From Flavobacterium sp. (GTDB taxonomy: Bacteria > Bacteroidota > Bacteroidia > Flavobacteriales > Flavobacteriaceae): a stretch of DNA of 64,000 bases. Within the stretch, counting starts at the first letter, position 1; every line of letters starts with the position of its first letter. The position numbers were made by a program, and so were the translations under genes. The notes beneath the pieces are model-generated. The model saw nothing but the letters and a program-made list of their open reading frames with translations, was not told where the DNA came from and did not search any database. This document shows, in pieces, positions 7,935 through 17,270 of this stretch. The stretch is taken from NCBI RefSeq assembly GCF_039595935.1, contig NZ_JBCNKR010000005.1:124001-188000 (forward strand). Direction: 5' to 3'.

Positions 7935-10553
7935 ATGAAGCATATAATTTCAGCATGCTTTTTTTTATTCAGTTTAGGTATGTCTGCCCAGAACGTTACC
8001 GTAACTGTAGATCAAAATGTAACCTTAAAAGAATTCTTCAGGCAAATCGAAAATCAGACTGATTTTAAATTTGCTTTTACGGATCAAATTGACACCAGCA
8101 AAAAGTATTTCAATAAAAAAAGCACTTTTAAGCAGATTACTATTGAAAAACTAATTTCAGAATTAAACAAAATTTCATCTGTACAATTTTCTGTTGTGGG
8201 GAACAATATTTTTGTGAAACAGAAATCTCAATCTACTAAAGCAGCTAAAAAAAAAAGCACGCTAAAGGGACAGATCTCTGATGATGAAAAACAACCTGTT
8301 ATTGGTGCCAATGTTTTTATTAAAGAATTAGAAACCGGCACCGTAACAGATTCTAACGGAAAGTTCAGCTTTGAAGTTGCAAACGGAAATTATACGCTTG
8401 TAATAAGTTATGTTGGGTTTAAAAATCAGGAAAAATATGTTACAGTTTCCGGTGATGTAAATTACAATTTCAACATCGAATCAGACAGTCAGCAATTGGG
8501 TGAAGTTATTGTAACCAACACTAAAGCTGTAGATGTTAAAGCCACTCAAATGAGTGTGAACAGACTTACGATGCAGGAAATAAAACGAATTCCGGTTGCG
8601 ATGGGCGAACCAGATCCTTTAAAATCAATCTTAACTTTACCCGGAGTTACCAATGCCGGAGAAGCTTCTTCGGGATTTAATGTCCGCGGTGGAGCTGCCG
8701 ATCAGAACTTGATTCTCTTAGACGGCGCACCAGTTTATGCAGATTCGCACATGTTTGGTTTTTTCTCCATTTTTAATGCCGATATCGTAAACGGTCTGGA
8801 TTTATATAAAGGCGGAATTCCGTCTAAATTTGGAGGACGTGTTTCTTCTGTTTTAGACGTAACCCAACAAACGGGAGATTTTGAGAATTTTAAAGTTAAC
8901 GGAGGAATCGGAATTATTTCGAGCCGACTTTTAGTTCAGGGGCCTTTACAGAAAGAAAAAGGTTCTTTTATCCTTTCAGGAAGGACTTCTTACGCGCATT
9001 TATTTTTAAAACTGGCAGATAATCAAAACTCGGCTATGTTTTATGATTTGAATGCCAAATTAAATTATCGTTTTGATGCTAAAAATTCGTTGTCATTTTC
9101 AGGTTATTTCGGAAATGATTTATTCGATATCAACGATCGTTTTGCAAGTACTTACGGAAGCACAATGGGTATCTTAAGCTGGAAACATAAATTCTCAGAT
9201 CGTTTAAACAGCAATTTATCTACTTTTTACAGCGAGTACCGATTTAATCTTGAAATTCCGGTTGAAAGTTTTAAATGGGACAGCAGCATTCAGAGTTATG
9301 GATTGAAATACAACTGGAATTACCAGCAGTCTGAAAAGTTTAAAATTAGTTATGGTATCGATGGTTTGTATTACAATTTTAATCCCGGAGTGGTTCAGCC
9401 TACAGCTTCAGATTCTCAGTTTAATTACAAACAGCTTGACAAAAAATACGCTTTAGAAACTTCTGCATATCTTGATTTTGAAAATCAGATTACAGAGAAA
9501 CTGAATTTCCGTTACGGATTGCGTTACAGCTCATTTTATCGTTTCGGACCAGAACCAATCAATACTTACGAAAATGGACAGGCCGTAGTATATAATCCGT
9601 TATATAAAATTTACGAAGAAGGAACACCAAACGGCACCATAAATTACAAAAATGGTCAGGCGATCAGCACTTTTAATAATTTTGAGCCAAGAGCTGCTTT
9701 GTCTTATTCTTTTAATGATAATACTTCTGTAAAAGCAAGTTACAACAGAATGGCACAGTACATTCATATTTTATCGAATACGCAGTCTCCGCTGCCAATG
9801 AGTATCTGGACACCAAGCGGGCCATTTACTAAACCTCAGCTTTTAGATCAATATGCTTTGGGTTATTTTAAAAATTTCAGAGACGGCGATTACTCTTTAG
9901 AAACCGAGTTGTTTTATAAAAATGTTCAAAACCGTATTGATTATATTGACGGTGCCGATGTTTTGGCGAATAACAATATTGAGCAGGTAATTTTAAATGG
10001 TAAAGCCAGATCGTACGGAATGGAATTATTATTGAGAAAAAACACCGGAGTTTTCACCGGATGGATTTCATATACTTTGTCTCGTGCTGAGCAAAAAACA
10101 CCGGGAAGAACTCCAGAAGAACCGGGAATTGCAAATGGTGACTGGTATTTATCAGGATATGATAAATTACATAATTTGAGCGTTGTAGGAAGTTATGAAT
10201 TTAGCCCGAAATGGTCTTTCAACGGAAACTTCACTTTGCAGTCAGGTCAGCCGGTTACATACGCAACAGGGTATTATGAAATTGGAGGCATTCATGTTCC
10301 GAACTATTCTTTAAGAAACGAAAACAGATTACCGCTTTTCCACCATTTAGATCTTGCAGCTACTTATACGCCAAAACCAGATAAAAAGAAAGGATGGCAA
10401 AGCTATTGGGTTTTTAGCCTTTATAATGTTTACAACAGAAAAAATGCAGCTTCTATGAGTTTTACAACTAATGAAGATACGGGAGCAAATGAAACCAGAA
10501 GACTTTCTATTTTCGGGATTGTACCTGGGGTTTCTTATAATTTTAAATTTTAA
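7935..10553 (+). CDS. TonB-dependent outer-membrane receptor with STN domain
   Basis: This 872-residue transducer-type receptor has a signal peptide ending near residue 18 (GMSAQ). An STN domain (about 20-95, VTLKEFFRQIENQTDFKFAF) is where FecR is contacted. A CarboxypepD_reg-like domain (about 110-190, GQISDDEKQPVIGANVFI) is followed by the plug (about 215-320, with FNVRGGAADQNLILLDGAPVY) and a 22-strand-type beta-barrel to the C terminus ending in an aromatic residue (SYNFKF). It imports an unknown ligand through TonB energy and signals to the sigma/FecR pair upstream. A DUF4249 lipoprotein gene starts 5 bases after it. Confidence 0.93.
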   Translation: MKHIISACFFLFSLGMSAQNVTVTVDQNVTLKEFFRQIENQTDFKFAFTDQIDTSKKYFNKKSTFKQITIEKLISELNKISSVQFSVVGNNIFVKQKSQSTKAAKKKSTLKGQISDDEKQPVIGANVFIKELETGTVTDSNGKFSFEVANGNYTLVISYVGFKNQEKYVTVSGDVNYNFNIESDSQQLGEVIVTNTKAVDVKATQMSVNRLTMQEIKRIPVAMGEPDPLKSILTLPGVTNAGEASSGFNVRGGAADQNLILLDGAPVYADSHMFGFFSIFNADIVNGLDLYKGGIPSKFGGRVSSVLDVTQQTGDFENFKVNGGIGIISSRLLVQGPLQKEKGSFILSGRTSYAHLFLKLADNQNSAMFYDLNAKLNYRFDAKNSLSFSGYFGNDLFDINDRFASTYGSTMGILSWKHKFSDRLNSNLSTFYSEYRFNLEIPVESFKWDSSIQSYGLKYNWNYQQSEKFKISYGIDGLYYNFNPGVVQPTASDSQFNYKQLDKKYALETSAYLDFENQITEKLNFRYGLRYSSFYRFGPEPINTYENGQAVVYNPLYKIYEEGTPNGTINYKNGQAISTFNNFEPRAALSYSFNDNTSVKASYNRMAQYIHILSNTQSPLPMSIWTPSGPFTKPQLLDQYALGYFKNFRDGDYSLETELFYKNVQNRIDYIDGADVLANNNIEQVILNGKARSYGMELLLRKNTGVFTGWISYTLSRAEQKTPGRTPEEPGIANGDWYLSGYDKLHNLSVVGSYEFSPKWSFNGNFTLQSGQPVTYATGYYEIGGIHVPNYSLRNENRLPLFHHLDLAATYTPKPDKKKGWQSYWVFSLYNVYNRKNAASMSFTTNEDTGANETRRLSIFGIVPGVSYNFKF

Positions 10554-10557
10554 TGCT

Positions 10558-11400
10558 ATGAATAAATTGATAAAAAATAGGGTAATGAACAGAGCGCTGG
10601 CATTAATAAGTCTTCTTTTTGCTTTTTCTTTTACTTCGTGTGAAGATGTTGTAAATCTTGATCTGGAAACAGGCGAAACAAAATTGGTTATCGATGCCGA
10701 AATTATCTGGAAAAAAGGAACTTCCGGAAACGAGCAAACTATCAAAATCAGTAAAACGGCTCCTTATTACAACAATTCAACACCAAAGGTTTCAGGCGCA
10801 CAGGTTAGAGTTGAAAACAGTAACGGAGATGTTTTTACATTTAATGAAACAGAAACCGGAGTTTATAAATGCACGAATTTTGTTCCGGTAATCGACATGG
10901 AATATAAATTGTTTATTACTGCAGAAGGGCAAAGTTATACCGCAACAGAAAAATTAACTTCTGCTACTCCCATAAATAAAATTGAACAGAAAATAGTTCC
11001 TGATTTTGGCGGAGAAGATGTTATTGAACTTACGTTTTACTACAACGATCCGGTTGACCAGAAAAACTTTTATGTAACCGATTATCAAAGTGACTTTTTA
11101 ATTTATCCGGAATACGAAATCACTGATGATGAATTCTATAACGGAAATGAAATAAGCACAAGATATTCTCATGAAGATGACATAAAACCCGGAAGTATTG
11201 TAAAAATTACACACAGAGGCGTTTCTAAAAACTTCTTTAATTACTGGAAATTAATTCTTGAAGCTTCAAACTCAAATCCTTTTTCTGTTCCACCGGGAAG
11301 TATTAAAGGAAACATTCTAAATACAAGTGATTCTGGCAATTATGCTTTCGGTTATTTTAGACTTTGCGAAGCAGATGAACGCTCTTATGTTGTGCAATAA
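10558..11400 (+). CDS. DUF4249 family lipoprotein
   Basis: This 280-residue outer-membrane or periplasmic lipoprotein is of unknown exact function. The family is routinely encoded next to STN-type TonB receptors in Bacteroidota and may serve as a surface partner. The ATG at 10558, five bases after the receptor stop, gives a proper signal peptide (RALALISLLFAFSFTSC) with lipobox Cys about residue 28. Longer in-frame starts inside the receptor gene would spoil this. The body has the DUF4249 opening ETKLVIDAEI and a beta-rich mid-section with YKLFITAEGQSYTATEKL. A strong bidirectional terminator follows. Confidence 0.88.
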   Translation: MNKLIKNRVMNRALALISLLFAFSFTSCEDVVNLDLETGETKLVIDAEIIWKKGTSGNEQTIKISKTAPYYNNSTPKVSGAQVRVENSNGDVFTFNETETGVYKCTNFVPVIDMEYKLFITAEGQSYTATEKLTSATPINKIEQKIVPDFGGEDVIELTFYYNDPVDQKNFYVTDYQSDFLIYPEYEITDDEFYNGNEISTRYSHEDDIKPGSIVKITHRGVSKNFFNYWKLILEASNSNPFSVPPGSIKGNILNTSDSGNYAFGYFRLCEADERSYVVQ

Positions 11401-11416
11401 AAACATTTTCAATAAA

Positions 11417-11456
11417 AGACAAAACCCTTAAATACTAACATTTAAGGGTTTTGTCT
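11417..11456. terminator. Strong bidirectional terminator
   Basis: A perfect 17-bp stem (11417-11433 with 11440-11456) containing AAAACCCTTAAAT is closed by a 6-nt loop. It separates the convergent DUF4249 and AraC genes, with T runs on both strands. Confidence 0.92.
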
Positions 11457-11466
11457 TTTTATAAAA

Positions 11467-12387
11467 TCAATTTAAACCTTGACGAAACTCTGCAGGCGAA
11501 ATTCCGGTTTTCATTTTAAACAATTTATTAAACGACTGCGGATGTTCAAAACCTAATTCGTATCCTATTTCGGCAGCCGTTAAATTTGTTGAAGTCAGCT
11601 TTTCTTTCGCAATATCAATTAATTTTGAGTGAATGTGCTGCTGTGTATTTAATCCCGTTGCACTTCTGAGCATATCGCTGAGGTAACTCGCAGAAAGGTT
11701 TAATTTATCTGAAAAGTATTTTACTGTCGGTAATCCTTTCAATATTGATTCTTTCGAATTAAAATAATCAGCCAGAAGATTTTCAAATTTTTCGACATGT
11801 GTCGTGTTAACCACTTTTCTGGTAATGAATTGCCTTTTGTAATATCTGTTGCTGTAATTCAGTAAAACTTCAATATACGAAATAATTAAATCCTGACTAA
11901 TTTCATCGATAGAGGCATTTAATTCCTGATGAATATCTTCAAAAACACTTGTAATTTTCTCTCGTTCACGATCAGACAAATGAAGCGATTCGTTTATGTT
12001 GTAAGCAAAAAAACCATATTTAGAAATACTTTTGCTTAACGGATACGATAAGAGAAAATCAGGATGAAAGAACAAACTAAACCCTTCACATTCATCACTG
12101 TCATCTACTACTGACAAAGCCTGATTGGGCGAAACAAAAATCAATCCGCCGTCATCAAAATCATAATATCCCTGACCATATTTCATTTTACCTTTCAAAT
12201 TGGTTTTATATGAAACCATATAAAAATTTGCCACTAAATTTCTAACATCAGAAGCCGGTGAAATTTCACTATGATTAAAAAAAGTAATAAGCGGATGCAA
12301 GGGTTTTGACACACCCAAAGCATCTGTCAATTCTGCAATAGAATTGAAATAACGCAGCTGGTTCTTTTTTATTGATTTATCGATCAT
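11467..12387 (-). CDS. AraC family transcriptional regulator
   Basis: This 306-residue regulator has an N-terminal sensor domain (about 40-150) with KYGQGYYDFDDGGLIFVSPNQ and FFHPDFL, and a C-terminal double helix-turn-helix (about 205-305). The second HTH is AAEIGYELGFEHPQSFNKLFK followed by the family end GISPAEFRQ. It is clearly paralogous to the AraC protein at 36897-37790, which shares the same sensor motifs. It lies 33 bases downstream of an SDR gene on the same strand, and this type is often paired with SDR or reductase genes. It probably controls that gene in response to a small molecule. Confidence 0.93.
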   Translation of the reverse strand: MIDKSIKKNQLRYFNSIAELTDALGVSKPLHPLITFFNHSEISPASDVRNLVANFYMVSYKTNLKGKMKYGQGYYDFDDGGLIFVSPNQALSVVDDSDECEGFSLFFHPDFLLSYPLSKSISKYGFFAYNINESLHLSDREREKITSVFEDIHQELNASIDEISQDLIISYIEVLLNYSNRYYKRQFITRKVVNTTHVEKFENLLADYFNSKESILKGLPTVKYFSDKLNLSASYLSDMLRSATGLNTQQHIHSKLIDIAKEKLTSTNLTAAEIGYELGFEHPQSFNKLFKMKTGISPAEFRQGLN

Positions 12388-12420
12388 AATACTGAAAATG
12401 TAAATTTACGATAGAAGTCA

Positions 12421-13254
12421 TTAACTTTTACCAGAAAAAATACTGTTTGTGAGAGCATTATATTCTTCTTCAGATGAACTGCGTCGAGCATCTAAAAACA
12501 GTTTAATATCATTTGTAGGTGTGTATCTAAATTGATCTGAATTATCATTTGCTGCTTCAAAAATAGAAGCCACTACTTTTTCAAGTGCATCATGATCTAC
12601 ATTATTTTCCAAACCGCCGTATAACTTTCCAATGTGTTCTAAAAACGGAACATAATCTTCAATAAACTGAACATTTCCGCTTTCTCCTCCTACTCGTGCC
12701 TGAAAATTAGTTTCTAAAGCCCCGCCCGGTTCAATTACTTTAACTTTAATTCCCAGCGATCCTAATTCATAACGAAGACTTTCTGAAAAACCTTCCAATG
12801 CAAATTTTGAAGCGCTGTAAAGAGACGCCATCGGAAAACCAATTGCTCCTGCTCCTGAACTCACATTTATAATAGTCCCTGATTTGTTAGTACGAAAATG
12901 CGGCAGAATCGCACGGCTGACATCCATCGCTCCAAATACATTTACATTAAACTGCGCCTGAATTGCTTCTCTTGAAGCGCCTTCAAAAATTCCGAAAAGC
13001 CCATAACCCGCATTATTAACAATAACATCAATACGCCCAAAATGTTGAATTCCCGACTCAATAGCTGAATGTATTGTAGTAATATCTTCGACATTGAGTT
13101 TTCCAACCCAAACATTTTTCATGTTTAATAGTTTTCCTGCTTTACTTACATCTCTCATTGTGGCAATAACATTCCAATTATTTTCTGCAAAGAATTGCGC
13201 TGCAGCTAGTCCAAAACCAGAAGAAGTTCCTGTAATTAATACTGTTTTTTTCAT
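12421..13254 (-). CDS. Short-chain dehydrogenase/reductase (classical)
   Basis: This 277-residue NAD(P)-dependent oxidoreductase has the cofactor motif TGTSSGFG at residues 8-15, NNAG near 85, and the catalytic Ser and YSASK (Tyr-x3-Lys) near residues 140-160. The C-terminal substrate region is longer than in FabG-type enzymes, as in the subgroup acting on hydrophobic or ketone substrates. The ATG at 13254 is chosen because MKKTVLITG is the normal start; a longer frame adds 28 unlikely residues. It is followed by an AraC regulator gene. Substrate unknown. Confidence 0.9.
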   Translation of the reverse strand: MKKTVLITGTSSGFGLAAAQFFAENNWNVIATMRDVSKAGKLLNMKNVWVGKLNVEDITTIHSAIESGIQHFGRIDVIVNNAGYGLFGIFEGASREAIQAQFNVNVFGAMDVSRAILPHFRTNKSGTIINVSSGAGAIGFPMASLYSASKFALEGFSESLRYELGSLGIKVKVIEPGGALETNFQARVGGESGNVQFIEDYVPFLEHIGKLYGGLENNVDHDALEKVVASIFEAANDNSDQFRYTPTNDIKLFLDARRSSSEEEYNALTNSIFSGKS

Positions 13255-13364
13255 TTTTATATCATTAAAATTATTTGATACAAAACTAGTTCGCAAGTTT
13301 TCGGGCGAATAAGTAGAAATGAGGAACAAATAAGCCAAAATGAGGATTCTAAAAATACTCCAAT

Positions 13365-13404
13365 AAAAAAGTCAGGTTTTAATAACACAAAACCTGACTT
13401 TTTT
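13365..13404 (-). terminator. Terminator after the SDR/DUF1097 operon
   Basis: A perfect 16-bp inverted repeat (13365-13380 with 13389-13404) contains AAGTCAGGTTTT and has an 8-nt loop and T tracts on both strands. It lies 18 bases past the stop at 13423. Confidence 0.9.
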
Positions 13405-13422
13405 AAAAACTTTATAATAAGA

Positions 13423-14157
13423 TTAAACCAAAACAGTTCCGCCGTCGATCGTTATAATCTGACCTGTAGCAAATGTCTGTTTCATTAAAAAAGTAAATGT
13501 CTGAGCAATTTCTTCAGGATTACCAACTCGTTTTACCAATAATGAATCGCCAACCGATTTATAAAACCCTTCTCTTGTACTCTCGTCCATACTATTCCAA
13601 AGGTTTGTTTTGATAACACCCGGCGCAACGGCATTTACACGAATAGGAGCCAGTTCTACCGCCAAAGCTCTGCAAAGTCCATCCATTGCGCCGCAGATAC
13701 TTGCCGCCAATGCCCATCCTGAACCGGGTCTCTGGCTTGCAATTCCGCTCATTAACCCAATAGAACCGCCTTCATTAATATATTTTGAAGCATATTTTAC
13801 AGCCGCAAGTGCGCCCCAATAACGAATTGTGAAAAAGTTCTTTGCGTTTTCAATATCAGTATCGTCAAGCGTAGTCAGATTCAAATTCTCGCCTGCTGAG
13901 TAAACCAGATGATCAAAATTACCTATGTTTTCAAACAGGTTTTTGATGTTTTCTTCTTTACTTAAATCAACCACAAATCCAGTAGATTCTGTCGATAATT
14001 GTTTAAGCGCATCATTGATTCTGTTTTGATTACTTGAAACAATAATCACATTTGCACCTTCCTGAGAAGCTTCTTTTGCGGTGGCCAATCCTAAACCAGA
14101 AGTTCCGCCCAAAATGACTACTTTTTTTCCTTTTAAGGAATTTCTATTATTTTCCAT
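13423..14157 (-). CDS. SDR-fold protein lacking the catalytic Tyr and Lys
   Basis: This 244-residue Rossmann protein has a normal cofactor motif GGTSGLG near residue 15 and the later landmarks ELAPIRVNAVAPGVIKT and ITIDGGT of classical SDRs. Where YxxxK should stand, the sequence is GWALAASICGAMDGL. By alignment to the following A-x3-L helix, Ala occupies the Tyr position and Cys the Lys position. It may be a non-catalytic or atypical SDR. The start is set at 14157 (MENNRNSLKGKK); an ATG at 14190 would overlap the upstream gene by 14 bases. It is the last gene of a four-gene operon (16164 to 13423). Confidence 0.85.
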   Translation of the reverse strand: MENNRNSLKGKKVVILGGTSGLGLATAKEASQEGANVIIVSSNQNRINDALKQLSTESTGFVVDLSKEENIKNLFENIGNFDHLVYSAGENLNLTTLDDTDIENAKNFFTIRYWGALAAVKYASKYINEGGSIGLMSGIASQRPGSGWALAASICGAMDGLCRALAVELAPIRVNAVAPGVIKTNLWNSMDESTREGFYKSVGDSLLVKRVGNPEEIAQTFTFLMKQTFATGQIITIDGGTVLV

Positions 14158-14176
14158 TTCTAAAATATTTGATTTA

Positions 14177-14929
14177 TTATTGATTTGCACCGCCGTTTAC
14201 AAGCAAATGCTGACCGTTTACAAAAGAAGATAAATCGCTTGCAAAAAATTCAGCAATATTAGCAACATCTTCTACCTCGGCCAATCTTCCCATTGGGCAG
14301 CTGTCGATTAATGATTTTCTCAGTTCAGGATAACTGTCTGCATCAGCAAAAATTCCGGAATGATCTACCGCAAACGGAATAATACTGTTTACCGTAATTC
14401 CTTTATGGCCGATTTCTTTAGACAAAACATCAACCATATATCTAGGCGTGCTTTTACTTCCGCCATAAATTGCCATTCCCGGAATTGGGAAAGCGGTTGT
14501 ACTCGAAGCAATGTAAATGATTCTTCCGTTGTTTTCTACTTTTTTGGCCGCTTGCTGCATCGTGAAATAAGCACCTTTTGTATTGATAGAAAATAGTTTG
14601 TCAAACTGAGATTCTGTAAATTCAGTAACCGGGGTTTCTACCATTTCGATTCCGGCATTGGCCACTACGATATCAACTTTACCAAAAGCTTTAATAGCTT
14701 CTTCAAATAATCTTTCGATATCGGCAACTTTGCTAACATCGGCCTGAACGGCAATTACTTTTACGCCCATTGCCGTAATATTTGAAACTACTTCATCTGC
14801 AGAAGCTTTATCTTTTGAATAATTAATTACAATATTAGCTCCCAATGATGCATATCTTTCTGCAATAGCTTTTCCTAAACCTCTGGCAGAACCTGTTATT
14901 AATGCGACTTTATTATTTAATATTTTCAT
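14177..14929 (-). CDS. SDR family oxidoreductase (FabG-like)
   Basis: This 250-residue classical SDR has TGSARGLG at the N terminus for NAD(P), NAG near residue 90, catalytic Ser in IASS and Tyr/Lys in YGGSK (around 155-159), and the common end FVNGQHLLVNGGA. The length is typical. It is the third gene of the operon, 12 bases after the DUF1097 gene. The substrate is not evident; FabG-like enzymes reduce or oxidise many keto or hydroxy compounds. It is paralogous to the first gene of the operon (15424-16164). Confidence 0.92.
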   Translation of the reverse strand: MKILNNKVALITGSARGLGKAIAERYASLGANIVINYSKDKASADEVVSNITAMGVKVIAVQADVSKVADIERLFEEAIKAFGKVDIVVANAGIEMVETPVTEFTESQFDKLFSINTKGAYFTMQQAAKKVENNGRIIYIASSTTAFPIPGMAIYGGSKSTPRYMVDVLSKEIGHKGITVNSIIPFAVDHSGIFADADSYPELRKSLIDSCPMGRLAEVEDVANIAEFFASDLSSFVNGQHLLVNGGANQ

Positions 14930-14941
14930 GATTTTTAAATT

Positions 14942-15412
14942 TTAATTATTGAATGATTTTGATACGATTTGAAGTGATGAATCATTGAGCCAGGCAAATG
15001 TAAAACCCGCAATTATTGGAATCAGCAAACTTGCAACAGCCGCAAATTCAAGTTCAGGATGCACTCCGAAAATGATTATTAAGCCGATAAACCAGGCCGG
15101 AATACTTTTTAAACCTTCTATTTTGGATAAAAAAGCCAATGATCCGATGAATAAAAATACAGCCAGTTGAAAACCTGCAACTCCAATTATAGTTTCAAAA
15201 AATTTAGCTGAAACCATTATGGCAACTCCCATCAATATTCCGAAGATGATTTGCACAAAGACCGGAATTGAAGTTTTAATTGATTTTCCGAATAAATAAT
15301 AACTTACCCAGGCCAGGAACATCGTCCAAGTTGGCCATTGCAGCATGAAAGAAACCGTAATGGCAACTGCGCCAAACAATCCTAATATTATAGCGTTTAT
15401 GTATGTTTTCAT
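14942..15412 (-). CDS. DUF1097 family membrane protein
   Basis: This 156-residue integral inner-membrane protein has about five or six hydrophobic helices: residues 7-24, 26-42, 50-68, 75-95, 103-118 and 122-140. The layout and size match the DUF1097 (YcdZ/YahC-like) family, whose role is unknown. It is the second gene of an operon of three SDR genes (spacings of 11 and 12 bases), which suggests it moves or retains a substrate of those enzymes. That link is inference from position only. Confidence 0.82.
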   Translation of the reverse strand: MKTYINAIILGLFGAVAITVSFMLQWPTWTMFLAWVSYYLFGKSIKTSIPVFVQIIFGILMGVAIMVSAKFFETIIGVAGFQLAVFLFIGSLAFLSKIEGLKSIPAWFIGLIIIFGVHPELEFAAVASLLIPIIAGFTFAWLNDSSLQIVSKSFNN

Positions 15413-15423
15413 AATTTCTACGA

Positions 15424-16164
15424 TTAAGCCATTCCGCCGTTAACACCAATATTCTGCGCATTGATCCATTTTGCATCGTCAGAAGCAAGAAACACTGCAA
15501 CATTTGCAATATCATTGGTTTCGCCAATTCTGTTAAAAGCAGATAATGATGCTAATCTTGCGATAACTTCTTCAGATTTTCCGTTTGTGAACAATTCTGT
15601 GTTTGTTGGTCCTGGCGAAACTGAGTTTACATTAATTCCTCTTGAACCAATTTCTTTAGAAAAAACTCTTGTCAATTGCTCCACAGCCGATTTTGTGGCT
15701 ACATAAGTGGCGTAACCCGGAAGCATAATTCGATTTACAGAAGTTGAGAAATTGATAATACTTCCGTTATCAGCTAGTTTTTCAGCAGCTTCACGCATGG
15801 TATTAAAAGTTCCTTTTACATTAATGTTGAAGTGACGGTCAAAATCTTCATCCGTAGTATCTTTGATTAATTTGGTAATCATAATACCAGCGTTGTTAAT
15901 CAAAACATCGATTTTGCCAAAATGCGCAATACTTTCGTCAAATAAAGCTTTTACTTCTGCCGAATTACTAACGTCTGCTTTGATTGCGATAGCCTGACCA
16001 CCGCTGGCTATGATTTCCTGAGCCAGTTTTTCGGCAGGTTCTTTACTTCCTGCATAATTGATAATAACTTTGGCTCCGGCCTCAGAAACTTTTTGAGCAA
16101 TTGCGGCTCCAATTCCTCTTGATGAACCTGTAATTAAAACTACTTTGTCTTGTAAATTTTTCAT
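15424..16164 (-). CDS. SDR family oxidoreductase (FabG-like)
   Basis: This 246-residue classical SDR has TGSSRGIG at residues 11-18, NNAG near 89, a catalytic Ser and YVATK (Tyr/Lys near 155-159), PGPTNTEL, and the C-terminal IGVNGGM. It is the first gene of the four-gene SDR/DUF1097 operon. An AraC regulator gene lies 111 bases upstream on the same strand. The expected reaction is reduction or oxidation of a carbonyl or hydroxyl with NADPH or NADH; the substrate is unknown. Confidence 0.93.
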   Translation of the reverse strand: MKNLQDKVVLITGSSRGIGAAIAQKVSEAGAKVIINYAGSKEPAEKLAQEIIASGGQAIAIKADVSNSAEVKALFDESIAHFGKIDVLINNAGIMITKLIKDTTDEDFDRHFNINVKGTFNTMREAAEKLADNGSIINFSTSVNRIMLPGYATYVATKSAVEQLTRVFSKEIGSRGINVNSVSPGPTNTELFTNGKSEEVIARLASLSAFNRIGETNDIANVAVFLASDDAKWINAQNIGVNGGMA

Positions 16165-16275
16165 GATTATTTGAATTTTGTGTTATGTCATTATCGACAG
16201 TACAAAATTGCAAATAGAATGTAACGGGGTTGTTGCGAAGATTACAGATTGAAATGCAAAATTCAAAGCATACCC

Positions 16276-17196
16276 TTAATCAGCAGATTTTCTATATTCC
16301 TCAGGCGAGGTTTTGGTGTTTTTTTTGAAGTAATTACTAAAATGCGACGTTTCTATGAAACCCAATTTATACGCTATTTCTTTAATAGAAAGCGTAGAGT
16401 TTTTTAAAAGCGATTTAGCTTCTGTAATCAGTTTATCCGAAATCCAGTTACTTACTGATTTCCCCGTTTTACTTTTAATAACGTTGTTGAGATAATTTTC
16501 ATGAAGATTCTGCGCCAAAGCATAATCTTTTACCCGAAGCTGTTTATCTGTTTTTCCGTCGAGTAATTCTCGAAAATGATGTTCAAGGTTTTTCTTGAAG
16601 TTTTTTACGATTTGCGAACTTTTATTTCCTTCGTAAATTGGATTGTAATTATTCCAGAAAGCTTCTTTTATTTTTAGAAGAAGAATAAGCAGAAATCCCC
16701 CAATTATTTTATTTTTTATGGAAGATTCTGATTTGAATTCTTTTTCGATTTGAAGATAAATCGTTTCGAATTCTTTAAAAGCGGTTTCATTCAAATTTCT
16801 CGGATACACCGTTTCCGATAATAAAAAAGGAAACTCCTTAAAGATATTCGTGTGCACATTCTCTTTTAAAAAAGTCTCTGTAATGGTTATCAAATAAACA
16901 TCTTTAATTTCATTCCACTCAAAAGATTTAAAGTGACCCGGATTTGTAAAATAAACCGTTCCCGGTTCTGTATTAAAAGAAACATCATCAGTCGTGTATT
17001 TCCCTTTAGCATCTTTTACAAATAAAAAAGAAAAGTAACCCGGTCTGAATCCGATGGATTTAAACGGCAGTTCCGGATGCAGGTCTTTTAAATTATTAAT
17101 TGTTAAGCCATCATTGTCGGTAATTTCATTTACAGGAAGCCCCATATTTTTATAGGTTTCGTGTAAATTTTTAAATGAAACTATTTCTTTAGACAT
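16276..17196 (-). CDS. AraC family transcriptional regulator
   Basis: This 306-residue regulator has an N-terminal cupin-like sensor (about 45-150, with PGYFSFLFVKDAKGKY and PGTVYFTNPGHF) and a C-terminal double HTH (about 205-305). The HTH has LHENYLNNVIKSKTGKS and IKEIAYKLGFIETSHFSNYFK before the end TSPEEYRK. It precedes the SDR/DUF1097 operon on the same strand and is divergent from the reductase operon starting at 17358. Direct repeats at 17271-17314 between the divergent genes look like AraC half-sites. Confidence 0.93.
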   Translation of the reverse strand: MSKEIVSFKNLHETYKNMGLPVNEITDNDGLTINNLKDLHPELPFKSIGFRPGYFSFLFVKDAKGKYTTDDVSFNTEPGTVYFTNPGHFKSFEWNEIKDVYLITITETFLKENVHTNIFKEFPFLLSETVYPRNLNETAFKEFETIYLQIEKEFKSESSIKNKIIGGFLLILLLKIKEAFWNNYNPIYEGNKSSQIVKNFKKNLEHHFRELLDGKTDKQLRVKDYALAQNLHENYLNNVIKSKTGKSVSNWISDKLITEAKSLLKNSTLSIKEIAYKLGFIETSHFSNYFKKNTKTSPEEYRKSAD

Positions 17197-17270
17197 GGCT
17201 TTTTCTTTTTAATCATAGCGAATATAAGATTTTTTTCAGAAAATCAATTGATTTTTCCACTTCAGGATTC

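Noticed and set aside
10471..10557. Upstream extension of the DUF4249 gene
   Set aside because: It overlaps the receptor gene and would bury the lipoprotein signal peptide that starts at 10558.
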